Assembly (NCBI RefSeq): GCF_026672425.1
Contig: NZ_JAPPRC010000004.1
Span: forward strand, 676,501 to 740,500
Reading direction: 5' to 3'
From: Pannonibacter sp. SL95
Lineage (GTDB): Bacteria; Pseudomonadota; Alphaproteobacteria; Rhizobiales; Stappiaceae
Length of the DNA stretch: 64,000 nucleotides
Of the stretch, positions 8,370 through 16,617 are shown in pieces; position 1 is the stretch's first letter; each line of letters opens with the position of its first letter. Below the pieces are notes generated by a model that was not told the DNA's origin, did not search any database, and was given only the letters and a program-made list of their open reading frames with translations. The position numbers and the translations under genes were made by a program.

Positions 8370-9344
8370 ATGTCCAAGGCGCTCAACGGAAAACTCGTAA
8401 CGGTGTTTGGCGGTTCGGGCTTCATTGGCCGCCATGTGGTTCAGGCGCTGGCGCGCCGTGGCTACCGCATCCGGGCGGCCGTGCGCCGGCCTGATCTGGC
8501 CGAGCACCTGCAGCCGCTGGGCGGCGTGGGCCAGATTATGCCCGTGCAGGCCAACCTGCGTTACCGCTGGTCTGTCGACCGTGCGGTCGAAGGCGCCGAT
8601 GCGGTGGTCAACCTCGTCGGTATCCTGGCCCAGTCCGGCAAGCAGACGTTTGATGCCGTGCAGGCCTTTGGTCCCCGCGCCATCGCTGAGGCGGCACGTG
8701 GTGCCGGCATTTCTGCCGTCACCCATCTCTCCGCCATCGGCGCTGATGCGGGTTCTGATGCGGACTATGCCCGCACCAAGGCAGCTGGCGAGGCGGCTGT
8801 CCTGGAAACACTGCCGGACAGCATCATCCTGCGTCCGTCGATCGTGTTCGGTCCGGAAGACCAGTTCTTCAACCGCTTTGCCGCAATGGCGCGGATGTCT
8901 CCGGTTCTGCCGCTGATCGGTGGCGGCGAGACGAAGTTCCAGCCCGTCTATGTCTGCGATGTTGCCGAAGCCGTCGCCAAGGCGGTTGATGGCCAGCTGG
9001 CTGCCGGTTCCGTCTACGAACTTGGCGGACCGGAAGTGAAGAGCTTCAAGGCCTGCCTGGAACTCATGCTCGAGGTCATCCAGCGCCAGCGCGTGCTGCT
9101 GCCGATTCCCTTTGGCATCGCCGGACTGCAGGCTGGCATTCTTGAACGTCTGCCGGGCAAGCTCCTGACCACAGATCAGGTCCGCATGCTGAAGAAGGAC
9201 AATGTCGTCTCCGCCGAGGCCGAAGCTGCTGGCCGGACGCTTGCGGGCATGGGCATCAATCCGTCGTCGATGGCCGCTGTCCTGCCGACCTATCTCGACC
9301 GGTTCCGCGAACGCGGCCAGTACGACGCGCACCGCCTCGCCTGA
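8370..9344 (+). CDS. Complex I NDUFA9-family NAD(P)-binding protein
   Basis: Atypical short-chain dehydrogenase of 324 residues. The Rossmann motif TVFGGSGFIGRHVVQAL is at the N-terminus, then AVVNLVGIL and a YARTKAAGEAAV segment where classical SDRs have YxxxK. This matches the family related to the NDUFA9 subunit of respiratory complex I, common in alphaproteobacteria and often annotated as complex I NDUFA9 subunit family protein; whether it binds complex I here is unknown. It is a single gene with AAGGAG about ten bases before the ATG, running toward the DUF1127 gene. Confidence 0.85.
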   Translation: MSKALNGKLVTVFGGSGFIGRHVVQALARRGYRIRAAVRRPDLAEHLQPLGGVGQIMPVQANLRYRWSVDRAVEGADAVVNLVGILAQSGKQTFDAVQAFGPRAIAEAARGAGISAVTHLSAIGADAGSDADYARTKAAGEAAVLETLPDSIILRPSIVFGPEDQFFNRFAAMARMSPVLPLIGGGETKFQPVYVCDVAEAVAKAVDGQLAAGSVYELGGPEVKSFKACLELMLEVIQRQRVLLPIPFGIAGLQAGILERLPGKLLTTDQVRMLKKDNVVSAEAEAAGRTLAGMGINPSSMAAVLPTYLDRFRERGQYDAHRLA

Positions 9345-9387
9345 GGTGCTTCGCCGCACGATCATGCGGCCCATCATGAAATACAGA

Positions 9388-9411
9388 ATCGCGGCCCTGC
9401 GGGGCCGCGAT
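9388..9411. terminator. Bidirectional hairpin between convergent genes
   Basis: Perfect 10-bp stem ATCGCGGCCC / GGGCCGCGAT with loop TGCG between the ends of the NDUFA9-like gene (9344) and the DUF1127 gene (9423). No clear T tail in either direction, but position and strength suggest transcription ends here. Confidence 0.6.
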
Positions 9412-9422
9412 CCGCATCGGGC

Positions 9423-9680
9423 TCATAGCCGGTGCACCCGGTGTCGTTGCAAGGTCTCGGCATCGTAGCGCTCGCTGCGCCAGCGGCCGTCTTCGCCGCG
9501 CATCAGACCGATATCCTTCAGCAGCCGCTCATCGAGGTAAGACAGTTCCCGGTTGGCTTGCCGCGCGACGCGCATGCGGCCAATGGCTTGCAGGATAAGG
9601 CGCAGCAGCGACGCCACGCCCGAGCTGCGCCGTGAAATCAGGGTAGGGTCGTTGCGAGTCATGGCTTGTCCCGTCGTCAT
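9423..9680 (-). CDS. DUF1127 small protein
   Basis: 85-residue basic protein whose C-terminal half carries the DUF1127 signature: ARQANRELSYLDERLLKDIGL. Proteins with this domain are common in alphaproteobacteria; short members have been linked to RNA turnover, phosphate and stress responses, but longer ones like this lack an assigned role. Start at 9680 (MTTGQAMTRN) is supported by AAGGAG seven bases upstream; ATG 9662 is an alternative. Divergent from the WYL regulator, 148 bp apart. Confidence 0.75.
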   Translation of the reverse strand: MTTGQAMTRNDPTLISRRSSGVASLLRLILQAIGRMRVARQANRELSYLDERLLKDIGLMRGEDGRWRSERYDAETLQRHRVHRL

Positions 9681-9828
9681 GTCCAGTCTCCTTGCGGCGG
9701 CCAATCCGCCATGACCTCGACACTGACAGACCAATCCTGACAGCAGCGAGTCAGCTTTGATCTCGTTTTGTTCTTAGCGTATAGATTTTTTTCGAATCGA
9801 TGCCTGAACCCTGACGAGCGTTGGCCCC

Positions 9829-10842
9829 ATGAACCCGATCGACCGTGCCCTGGGCATTCTGCTGCTGCTTTCCAGCGGCAAGCTGGTGACAGCGACAACA
9901 TTGTCCGATCGATTCGGCGTGTCCCTGCGCACGATCTATCGTGACGTCGAGCGGCTGATCTCGCTCGGAGTGCCCGTCGAGGCCGAACGCGGCGCGGAAG
10001 GGGGCTACCGGCTGTCCGGAGCCTATCATCAGCCCCCTGTTGCCCTGACGCGGAAGGAGACGGCTGCCCTGCTCGTGGCCCTGGCCTTCGTGCGCGGCAT
10101 CCGCGCGACGCCTTTGGCTTCCGAGCTGGAGACGGCCGAACGCAAGCTGATCGCAACGCTGCCTCGCAGCGCCCAGGATCTGTTGACCCGAGCGGAACGG
10201 ATCATCGGCATCGAGCCCATGCCCGTCGATGTCTTTCACCACGCGACGCAGGCACCGCCCGCCGGCGAGTGGCAGGCTGCGCTTGACGGGTTCATGGATG
10301 GCATCCTCTCCGGCTGCCGCGTCCGTTTTCAGCACCGCAATCCGGCGCGGGACGAGCTGCGCGAGCACGAGGTTGAGCCCTACGGCATCCTGTTCGACCG
10401 CAATCTCTGGTATCTCGCCGGCCGCTCCGTCGACGCTGATGACCTGCGCATCTATCGCGCCGACCGGCTGCGCAATCTCACGGTAACCGGACTTCGCTTT
10501 CGCGCGCCGAAAGAATTCTCGGTCGAATCCCTGCTTGGCGGGGCCTGGCTGTCGCGTGCCATGCGCCGCTGGGCGCAGGAAGATGGCCTCGCCGAACTCC
10601 GCGTGACCGCCGAACAGGCACGCCGCCTGTCCCAGGATTGGTTTTATCGCCACGCGCTGTTCACGCCTGATGGCTCAGGCGGGGTGCGGGTGCGTCTGGC
10701 CGATACGTCGGCAGGGCGGCTGTATCCGTTGGTGCGCTGGCTGGGGCCAGGCGCGGAGCTGATCGCCCCGGCGGAGCTGCGCGCAGGTCTGGCACAGGAG
10801 CTTGCGGCCCTGGCCGCCGCACATGGCGGACAGCCATCATGA
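9829..10842 (+). CDS. WYL-domain transcriptional regulator (YafY-like)
   Basis: 337 residues. The N-terminal HTH_11-type winged helix (LVTATTLSDRFGVSLRTIYRDVERLISLGVPV, about 20-52) with its EGGYRL wing is followed by a WYL ligand-sensing domain (YGILFDRNLWYLAGRSVD, IYRADRLRNL) and the WCX C-terminal region. Such regulators respond to small molecules or nucleic acids and often control the adjacent gene; here the divergent DUF1127 gene is the obvious neighbour, though no target is proven. Confidence 0.88.
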   Translation: MNPIDRALGILLLLSSGKLVTATTLSDRFGVSLRTIYRDVERLISLGVPVEAERGAEGGYRLSGAYHQPPVALTRKETAALLVALAFVRGIRATPLASELETAERKLIATLPRSAQDLLTRAERIIGIEPMPVDVFHHATQAPPAGEWQAALDGFMDGILSGCRVRFQHRNPARDELREHEVEPYGILFDRNLWYLAGRSVDADDLRIYRADRLRNLTVTGLRFRAPKEFSVESLLGGAWLSRAMRRWAQEDGLAELRVTAEQARRLSQDWFYRHALFTPDGSGGVRVRLADTSAGRLYPLVRWLGPGAELIAPAELRAGLAQELAALAAAHGGQPS

Positions 10843-10877
10843 TCCGGATCTTGCCAGCCTCTGGTGAGGCCGTCCTG

Positions 10878-11159
10878 TCAGGCGAACGATTCGGCGCGGA
10901 TCAGCATGGCGACCGCATGGATGCGGTTACGCGCCTTCATCCGGCGGACCGCTGCCGCAATGTGGGTCTTCACGGTGGCGACGGAAATGTCGAGCCGATG
11001 GGCGATCTGCTTGTTGATCATGCCTTCGGCCAGCATGCGCATGACATCCTTTTGCCGGTCGGTCAGCAGCGACACGCGCTCCTCGGCCAGCACGACGCCC
11101 GCCGGGCGGGACTTGAATTCAGCCGCGCGATGCCAGTTCTCCGAAACGCTATCCAGCAT
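10878..11159 (-). CDS. Small LuxR-type HTH regulator without receiver domain
   Basis: 93 residues, almost entirely a GerE/LuxR helix-turn-helix: LLTDRQKDVMRMLAEGMINKQIAHRL then ISVATVKTHIAAAVRRM. There is no receiver or autoinducer domain, so it is a stand-alone DNA-binding protein or depends on a partner. Start at 11159 has GGGAGAG upstream; the frame extends farther but into the shared promoter region. Divergent from the acyl-responsive regulator gene, with 159 bp between. Confidence 0.75.
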   Translation of the reverse strand: MLDSVSENWHRAAEFKSRPAGVVLAEERVSLLTDRQKDVMRMLAEGMINKQIAHRLDISVATVKTHIAAAVRRMKARNRIHAVAMLIRAESFA

Positions 11160-11281
11160 GTCTCTCTCCCGCCATTGGCTCACTTGCCGAAATCCCGGAA
11201 TTGCGCATGTCGGCTCCGGTGGACTGAACCCTAGCTGTTTTGGCGGCTTGTAGCGATATGCAAAGAAGTGATATGTTAAAT

Positions 11282-11296
11282 TGCGAAGAATTCGCA
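11282..11296. promoter_or_regulatory. Palindrome before the XRE/IrrE regulator, autoregulatory site candidate
   Basis: TGCGAA, three bases, TTCGCA, centred 30 bp before the start of the downstream regulator gene. Regulators of this family (RamB, PccR, MccR) bind TTTGC-containing palindromes, so an autoregulatory operator is plausible. Confidence 0.45.
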
Positions 11297-11318
11297 TTTT
11301 GAGGGGGCGGCCGCAGGC

Positions 11319-12755
11319 ATGGCCAAGAAACTTTTTGCCGGTCACGTGCTGCGCAAGCTGCGCGAGCGCGCGGGGCTGACCCAGGTCGCCTTTGCCAGCC
11401 GCCTTGACCTGTCGCCCTCGTATGTGAACCAGCTTGAAAGCAACATCCGGCCGATGTCGGCGTCAGTGCTGATCGCTGTAAGCCGCGAATTCGGGGCTGA
11501 TCTTGCCAGTTTCGAGGCCAGCGATCTGGATCGTCTGGTGGCTGATCTCGGCGAGGCCTTCGCCGACACGCGCTTTCATGATGGCAGCGTCGGGTTGCTG
11601 GACCTGAAAAGCGTCGCCACCCATACGCCTGACTTCGCCCGCGCAGTCCTTGGCCTTTATGGCGCGCTGCGCCGCATGAGCGAGCAGCAGGCGTCACTTG
11701 ATGATGCGATGGATTCGCAAGGCGAGGCGGCTGGGCGCGGCCCCCGCATGGTGCCGCCCTTTGACGAGGTGCGCGATCACTTCCACTACATCGACAACTA
11801 TGTCGACGCCCTGGATGTCAGCGCGGAGGCGCTGGCGGCGCGGCTGGGACTTGCCTGGCATCCGGACCGCTTTGCTGTGCTGACGGGCTTTCTGGCCGAT
11901 GAGCATGGCGTGCGCGTGGACGTGACCGAGCGGACCCGGGCCGACGGCCCGATTGCCTCCTTCAATCCGCGCAGCAAGACCGTGACGCTGGACCGGGCCT
12001 TGCCGCGTTCGGCCATGGAATTCCAGCTCGGCTGCCTGATTGCCGACATCACGGCTGATCCGCTGATTTCAGGACATGTCCAGAAGGCCGGGTTCCGCAG
12101 CCAGGCCGCGCGCGACATCTGCCGGCTTGCCTTGCGCAACTATTTCTCGGGCGCGTTGTTGCTGCCCTATGGCAGCTTCCTGTTGCTTGCCAAATCCTAC
12201 CGTCACGATCTCGATCGCCTGATGGTGACGACCGGCGCCAGCCTCGAACAGATCTGCCATCGCCTGTCCACCTTGCAGCGCACAGGGGAGAAGGGGGTTC
12301 CGTTCTACTTCCTGAAGGTTGACCGGGCCGGCAATGTGATCAAGCGGCACAGCGCCACAAGGTTCCAGTTTGCCCGCTATGGCGGTGCCTGCCCGGTGTG
12401 GAACGTGCACGAGGCCTTCGAGAATCGCGACGGTCGCCTGCAGGCGCAGGTGGGCGAGATGCCGGACGGCAGCCAGTATCTCTGCCTCGCCCGGTCGATC
12501 TCCAAGCCCACCGCCCGCTTTGGCGAGCGGGAGCGGCGCTATGCGCTGGGGCTCGGCTGCGAACTCAAATACGCCGACATGATCGTCTATGCGGACGAGC
12601 TGGGCCTGACGGACCGGGTCAATCCCGCGCGCATCGGCATCAACTGCCGCATCTGCCCGCGCAGTGACTGCCAGGACCGTGCCTTCCCCGCGCTCGACAA
12701 GGAGCTGCTGGTCGACCAGCGCGCGCGGGGGATCGTTCCATTCTCTCTCAGGTAG
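11319..12755 (+). CDS. Short-chain acyl-responsive XRE regulator with IrrE-like domain
   Basis: 478 residues with an N-terminal XRE helix-turn-helix (LRERAGLTQVAFASRLDLS, SYVNQLESNIRP), a central DUF955/IrrE-like region and a C-terminal DUF2083-type segment with conserved cysteines (CRICPRSDC). This is the architecture of RamB, PccR and MccR, which sense acyl-CoA intermediates and govern acetate, propionate or methylcitrate metabolism. In the central region the zinc-protease HExxH is not apparent, as usual for these regulators. Neighbours give no metabolic target, so the regulon is presumably elsewhere. A TGCGAA/TTCGCA palindrome precedes the gene. Confidence 0.82.
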   Translation: MAKKLFAGHVLRKLRERAGLTQVAFASRLDLSPSYVNQLESNIRPMSASVLIAVSREFGADLASFEASDLDRLVADLGEAFADTRFHDGSVGLLDLKSVATHTPDFARAVLGLYGALRRMSEQQASLDDAMDSQGEAAGRGPRMVPPFDEVRDHFHYIDNYVDALDVSAEALAARLGLAWHPDRFAVLTGFLADEHGVRVDVTERTRADGPIASFNPRSKTVTLDRALPRSAMEFQLGCLIADITADPLISGHVQKAGFRSQAARDICRLALRNYFSGALLLPYGSFLLLAKSYRHDLDRLMVTTGASLEQICHRLSTLQRTGEKGVPFYFLKVDRAGNVIKRHSATRFQFARYGGACPVWNVHEAFENRDGRLQAQVGEMPDGSQYLCLARSISKPTARFGERERRYALGLGCELKYADMIVYADELGLTDRVNPARIGINCRICPRSDCQDRAFPALDKELLVDQRARGIVPFSLR

Positions 12756-12805
12756 CTTTGTGCGTCGGCTGACCGGCATGGGGCCAGCCAGCCGAGCCGG
12801 AGAGA

Positions 12806-13513
12806 TCAGTCCTCCACCAGCTCCTGGGCAAAGAACTGCATGTGCTCGGCGCGAATCCTGATGATCTGCTTTCGAATGCGGGCAAGGTGCTCGCGCATGT
12901 TCGGAACGGCCGTGCCGACGTCCCTTGCGCGGATGGCCTCCATGACACGCAGGTGATCCTCAAAGGCTTCGTTTGAGGCAAACGCGAGCGACAGGTAGCG
13001 AACCCTGTCCATATGGGCCTTGTTTTCCCGGATGATTTCCCAGGCGTGGCCATGGCCTGCCCTTTCGCAAATCTCGCGGTGAAACTGGTCATCAAGCGCC
13101 TGAAAATCCAATGGGCGCTTGTCGAGGATCGCCTGACGCTGCGCCTCGAGGATCGCATCCAGTACTGCATGATCCGTTGGCGTGAGCTTCAGGCAGGCGA
13201 TGCGAACGGTCTCCGCTTCAATGGCTGTACGGATGAACTGCGCCTGCAGGACCGCGCTCTCGGAAATCACGGAGACCACCGTGGCGCGCTGCGGACGGAT
13301 GGTCAGGAAGCCGAGCTTCGACAACCGATAGAACGCGTCGCGGACCGGTTGGCGCGAGACACCCATCGCCTTTGACACGTCCACTTCGGAAATCTTGGTT
13401 CCTGGCGGCAGATCAAGCGACAGGATCTGCTGATGCAAAGCGTCAAAGACCGCATCGGCAACCGACGGTCGGTTGAGCACTTCAAGGGCTCGCAGTTGCA
13501 CTGATCCTGTCAT
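12806..13513 (-). CDS. GntR/FCD-family regulator of the uronate genes
   Basis: FadR-subfamily repressor of about 235 residues: winged helix (ADAVFDALHQQILSLDLPPG, ISEVDVSKAMGVSRQPVRDAF) followed by an all-helical FCD ligand-binding domain with its metal-binding His/Asp pattern (DDQFHREICERAGH). Members such as UxuR/ExuR sense hexuronates. It diverges from uxaC, which supports control of the downstream catabolic island. Start 13513 (MTGSVQLR) has GGAGG five to six bases upstream; an in-frame ATG at 13540 lies inside the likely operator and is less probable. Confidence 0.85.
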   Translation of the reverse strand: MTGSVQLRALEVLNRPSVADAVFDALHQQILSLDLPPGTKISEVDVSKAMGVSRQPVRDAFYRLSKLGFLTIRPQRATVVSVISESAVLQAQFIRTAIEAETVRIACLKLTPTDHAVLDAILEAQRQAILDKRPLDFQALDDQFHREICERAGHGHAWEIIRENKAHMDRVRYLSLAFASNEAFEDHLRVMEAIRARDVGTAVPNMREHLARIRKQIIRIRAEHMQFFAQELVED

Positions 13514-13540
13514 CCGGACCTCCGTTGACTCAAGATGCAT

Positions 13541-13554
13541 ACTAGCATATTAGT
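13541..13554. promoter_or_regulatory. GntR-type operator candidate in the divergent promoter
   Basis: ACTA, six bases, TAGT: an interrupted palindrome (10 of 14 positions symmetric) in the 104 bp between the GntR gene and uxaC. FCD regulators usually bind short palindromes with AT-rich flanks in such positions. Confidence 0.4.
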
Positions 13555-13617
13555 TTTCTTGCCGACCACCAAGGGGTCACAGAACCGCAATAGTCGGCAA
13601 CAGGGAGGAGAACAAGA

Positions 13618-15024
13618 GTGGCAAGCCTGAATCCAGACCGGCTGTTCCCGGCAGACCTCGAGAGCCGGGCGATTGCCCGGGATCTCTATGAGGATCTCCG
13701 CGGGCTCCCGATCGTCAGTCCGCACGGGCACACGGATCCGCGCTGGTTTGCCGAGAACGAAGCGTTTCCCGATCCCGCCCGGTTGTTCGTTACCCCTGAT
13801 CACTACGTCTTCCGCATGCTCTGTTCGCAGGGCATTGCCCTGGAACACCTCGGCGTGCCCCGTGTCGACGGCGGCTGGAGCGAGCCCGACAGCCGGCGCA
13901 TCTGGCGCCTGTTCGCAGAGAATTACCATCTGTTTCGGGGCACACCATCCCGGCTCTGGATCGATCACGCGCTTGGTGACGTGTTTGGCGTAACGCAGCG
14001 CCTGTCCGCCGACACGGCCGATACGATCTATGATCAGGTTGCAGATTGCCTCTCCCGCTCTGAGTACCGGCCGCGTGCCCTGTTCGAGCGGTTCAACATC
14101 GAGACGTTGGCGACGACCGAAGGTGCGCTCGATGATCTGCGCTGGCACAGGATGATCCGCGACAGCGATTGGGCCGGGCGTGTGATCACAACATATCGTC
14201 CAGATCAGGTGGTGGACCCTGACATGCCGGGCTTTGCTGATGCGGTCGAGCAACTGGGTCAGCTCACCGGAACCGATGCCACGAGCTGGAGTGGCTATCT
14301 CGAGGCTCATCGTCTGCGCCGGCTCTGGTTCAAGGAGCAAGGGGCAACGGCGACCGACCATGGCCATCCCACGGCGCGCACCGAGAACCTGCCGGCAACT
14401 GCGGCAGCGGCCCTGTTCGACAAGGTGTTGTCCGGTCGCTGCTCGCCTGACGAGGCCGATGCGTTCCGCGGACAGATGCTGACTGAGATGGCGCGGATGA
14501 GCCTTGACGATGGTCTGGTGATGCAGATCCATCCCGGCGCCGCCCGCAACCACAGTGCCAGTGTTCTTGCCACCTTCGGACGTGACAAGGGCTTCGATAT
14601 CCCGACCCGCACGGATTACGTGCGGGCGCTGCGACCGCTGCTCGACGCCGTCGGCATGCGGGCCGATCTTACCGTCATCGTCTTCACGCTCGACGAGACG
14701 GCCTACTCGCGGGAACTTGCTCCGCTTGCCGGTGTTTATCCGGCACTGCGGCTTGGGCCTGCCTGGTGGTTCTTCGACAGTCCGGAGGGGATGTTGCGGT
14801 ACCGCCAGATGACCACGGAAACGGCCGGGTTCTACAATACAGTCGGTTTCAACGACGACACCCGGGCGTTCTGTTCGATCCCGGCCCGCCATGATGTGGC
14901 ACGGCGCGTGGATTGTGCCTTTCTTGCCGGTCTAGTCACCTCCGGGCGGCTTGATGGCGACGAGGCGCGCGAGGTCGCACACGACCTTGCTTACCGGCTT
15001 GCACGGCAAGCCTACCGGCTCTGA
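13618..15024 (+). CDS. uxaC: Glucuronate isomerase
   Basis: Cytoplasmic metal enzyme of the amidohydrolase superfamily that converts D-glucuronate to D-fructuronate and D-galacturonate to D-tagaturonate. 468 residues, normal for UxaC. The first metal-ligand motif SPHGHTDP (H36, H38) is clear, as are the family segments QIHPGAARNHS and AWWFFDSPEGM. Starts with GTG at 13618, preceded by GGGAGGAG seven bases upstream. First gene of the catabolic operon, 27 bp before the TRAP binding protein. Confidence 0.95.
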   Translation: MASLNPDRLFPADLESRAIARDLYEDLRGLPIVSPHGHTDPRWFAENEAFPDPARLFVTPDHYVFRMLCSQGIALEHLGVPRVDGGWSEPDSRRIWRLFAENYHLFRGTPSRLWIDHALGDVFGVTQRLSADTADTIYDQVADCLSRSEYRPRALFERFNIETLATTEGALDDLRWHRMIRDSDWAGRVITTYRPDQVVDPDMPGFADAVEQLGQLTGTDATSWSGYLEAHRLRRLWFKEQGATATDHGHPTARTENLPATAAAALFDKVLSGRCSPDEADAFRGQMLTEMARMSLDDGLVMQIHPGAARNHSASVLATFGRDKGFDIPTRTDYVRALRPLLDAVGMRADLTVIVFTLDETAYSRELAPLAGVYPALRLGPAWWFFDSPEGMLRYRQMTTETAGFYNTVGFNDDTRAFCSIPARHDVARRVDCAFLAGLVTSGRLDGDEAREVAHDLAYRLARQAYRL

Positions 15025-15051
15025 CCGGGTTCATTGATGGGAGGAGATACC

Positions 15052-16032
15052 ATGACTTTTCTGAAAATGACGGCAACTGCACTGCTGGCCGGCGTCCTTA
15101 TGACTGGTTCGGCCCTGGCTTGCGAGACCACGCTGCGTTCATCCGACACGCATCCCGATGGCTATCCGACCGTCGAGGCGGTCAAGGCCATGGGCAAGCT
15201 GCTTGAAGAGCGCACCAAGGGCCGGCTCTGCGTCGAGGTGTTCCATTCGGCCCAGCTTGGTCAGGAGAAGGACACGATCGAGCAGACCAAGTTCGGTGTC
15301 ATCGACATGAACCGCGTCTCGATGGGGCCGTTCAACAATCTGGTCGAGGAAACCAAAGTCGTCTCGCTGCCCTTCATCTTCCGCTCGACCGATCATATGC
15401 ACAAGGTGATGGACGGGCCGATCGGCGAGGACATCCTGAAGGCGTTCGAGCCGCACGGCTTTGTCGGCCTGGCTTTCTTCGACGGTGGCTCGCGCAGCTT
15501 CTACAACTCCAAGAAGCCGATCACGTCCGTTGACGATCTCAAGGGCATGAAAGTCCGCGTCATGCAGTCGGACATCTTCGTCGACATGATGACCGCCCTT
15601 GGGGCCAATGCCACGCCGATGCCCTATGGCGAGGTCTATTCCTCGATCCAGACCGGTGTCATCGACGGGGCCGAAAACAACTGGCCGTCGTTTGAATCGT
15701 CCGGCCATTTTGAAGTTGCCAAGTACTACACGCTGAACCAGCACCTGATGGTTCCGGAAGTGCTGGTGATGTCGAAATCCAGCTGGGACAAGCTCTCGGC
15801 CGAAGATCAGGCCACGGTCCGTCAGGCAGCCAAGGATGCCGTTCCGATCATGCGCGAGCTCTGGGTCGCACGTGAAAAGGCGTCCGAGGCCAAGGTCCGC
15901 GCTGCCGGTGCCCAGGTCATCACCGACATCGACAAGAAGCCGTTCATCGACGCGATGAAGCCGGTCTACGACAAGCATGTCACCTCTGACAAGCTCAAGG
16001 GCTTGGTCGCCCGCATTCAGGCAACCGAATGA
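15052..16032 (+). CDS. TRAP transporter solute-binding protein (DctP family)
   Basis: Periplasmic substrate-binding subunit of 326 residues. A signal peptide ([19 protein letters not shown]) is followed by the mature DctP fold: [19 protein letters not shown], a central [11 protein letters not shown] (the substrate carboxylate-binding Arg region) and [22 protein letters not shown]. DctP subfamilies in uronate loci bind glucuronate or galacturonate, and the surrounding uxaC/kdgF/kduID genes point to that here. Start 15052 is chosen for GGGAGGAG five bases before; an earlier ATG at 15034 includes that RBS. Confidence 0.9.
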   Translation: MTFLKMTATALLAGVLMTGSALACETTLRSSDTHPDGYPTVEAVKAMGKLLEERTKGRLCVEVFHSAQLGQEKDTIEQTKFGVIDMNRVSMGPFNNLVEETKVVSLPFIFRSTDHMHKVMDGPIGEDILKAFEPHGFVGLAFFDGGSRSFYNSKKPITSVDDLKGMKVRVMQSDIFVDMMTALGANATPMPYGEVYSSIQTGVIDGAENNWPSFESSGHFEVAKYYTLNQHLMVPEVLVMSKSSWDKLSAEDQATVRQAAKDAVPIMRELWVAREKASEAKVRAAGAQVITDIDKKPFIDAMKPVYDKHVTSDKLKGLVARIQATE

Positions 16033-16045
16033 CCTGATCCGGTCG

Positions 16046-16071
16046 CTCCGTGCCGCAAACGCGGCACGGAG
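16046..16071 (+). other. Intercistronic hairpin between dctP and dctQ
   Basis: Perfect 11-bp stem CTCCGTGCCGC / GCGGCACGGAG with loop AAAC. Such hairpins after binding-protein genes commonly stabilise the upstream mRNA or partly stop transcription, giving more binding protein than permease. No T tail. Confidence 0.65.
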
Positions 16072-16079
16072 CCTTTCCA

Positions 16080-16616
16080 ATGCCTCAAGAAACGCGGGAT
16101 CACATGCGCGCGCTTGCCGAATTCTGCGGGCTGGTTGCCCGTGCCGCCCTCTGGATCGCCGGGGTCGGCCTCTCCCTGATGACCGCGATTATCGCGGCAC
16201 AGGTCTTCTATCGCTACGTGCTCAACAACAGCATCGTCTGGAGCGAGCCGTTTTCCGTCATCCTGATGGGCTGGTTCATCTTCTTTGGCGCGGCCGTTGG
16301 AATCCGCGAAGGCTATCATCTCAGCTTCGACATCCTGCTTTACGTGGTGCCAACACGGGTGAAGCTCGCCCTTTTCAGCCTGTCGGACCTGCTGGTCGGG
16401 CTCTTCGGAGCGGGTATGACCTGGTACGGCGGCCAGCTGATGCTGTCGGCCTGGAACACGAAACTCCCCTCGCTCGGCCTGACCGGCGCAGTTGATTTCA
16501 TGCCTCTGGTCGGCGGTGGGGTTCTCATCCTGCTGTTCTCCGTGGAGCGGTTGCTGCGCCGCGCTGCGGGTCTGCCGACGGCCCGCTTCGGCGAAGTCGA
16601 CATGGCGGAGGCGTGA
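16080..16616 (+). CDS. TRAP transporter small permease (DctQ family)
   Basis: 178-residue membrane protein with four predicted helices (for example GLVARAALWIAGVGLSLMTAIIAAQVFYRYVL and FSVILMGWFIFFGAAVGI). The motif FYRYVLNNSIVWSEP is the DctQ signature. It forms the membrane complex with DctM. Start 16080 is preferred: it has CGGAG eight bases upstream, whereas the in-frame GTG at 16050 lies within the hairpin. Ends one base before the dctM start. Confidence 0.9.
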   Translation: MPQETRDHMRALAEFCGLVARAALWIAGVGLSLMTAIIAAQVFYRYVLNNSIVWSEPFSVILMGWFIFFGAAVGIREGYHLSFDILLYVVPTRVKLALFSLSDLLVGLFGAGMTWYGGQLMLSAWNTKLPSLGLTGAVDFMPLVGGGVLILLFSVERLLRRAAGLPTARFGEVDMAEA

Positions 16617-16617
16617 G

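Noticed and set aside
16050-16079. Upstream GTG start for the DctQ gene
   Set aside because: It lies inside the intercistronic hairpin and has no RBS; ATG 16080 has a good one.
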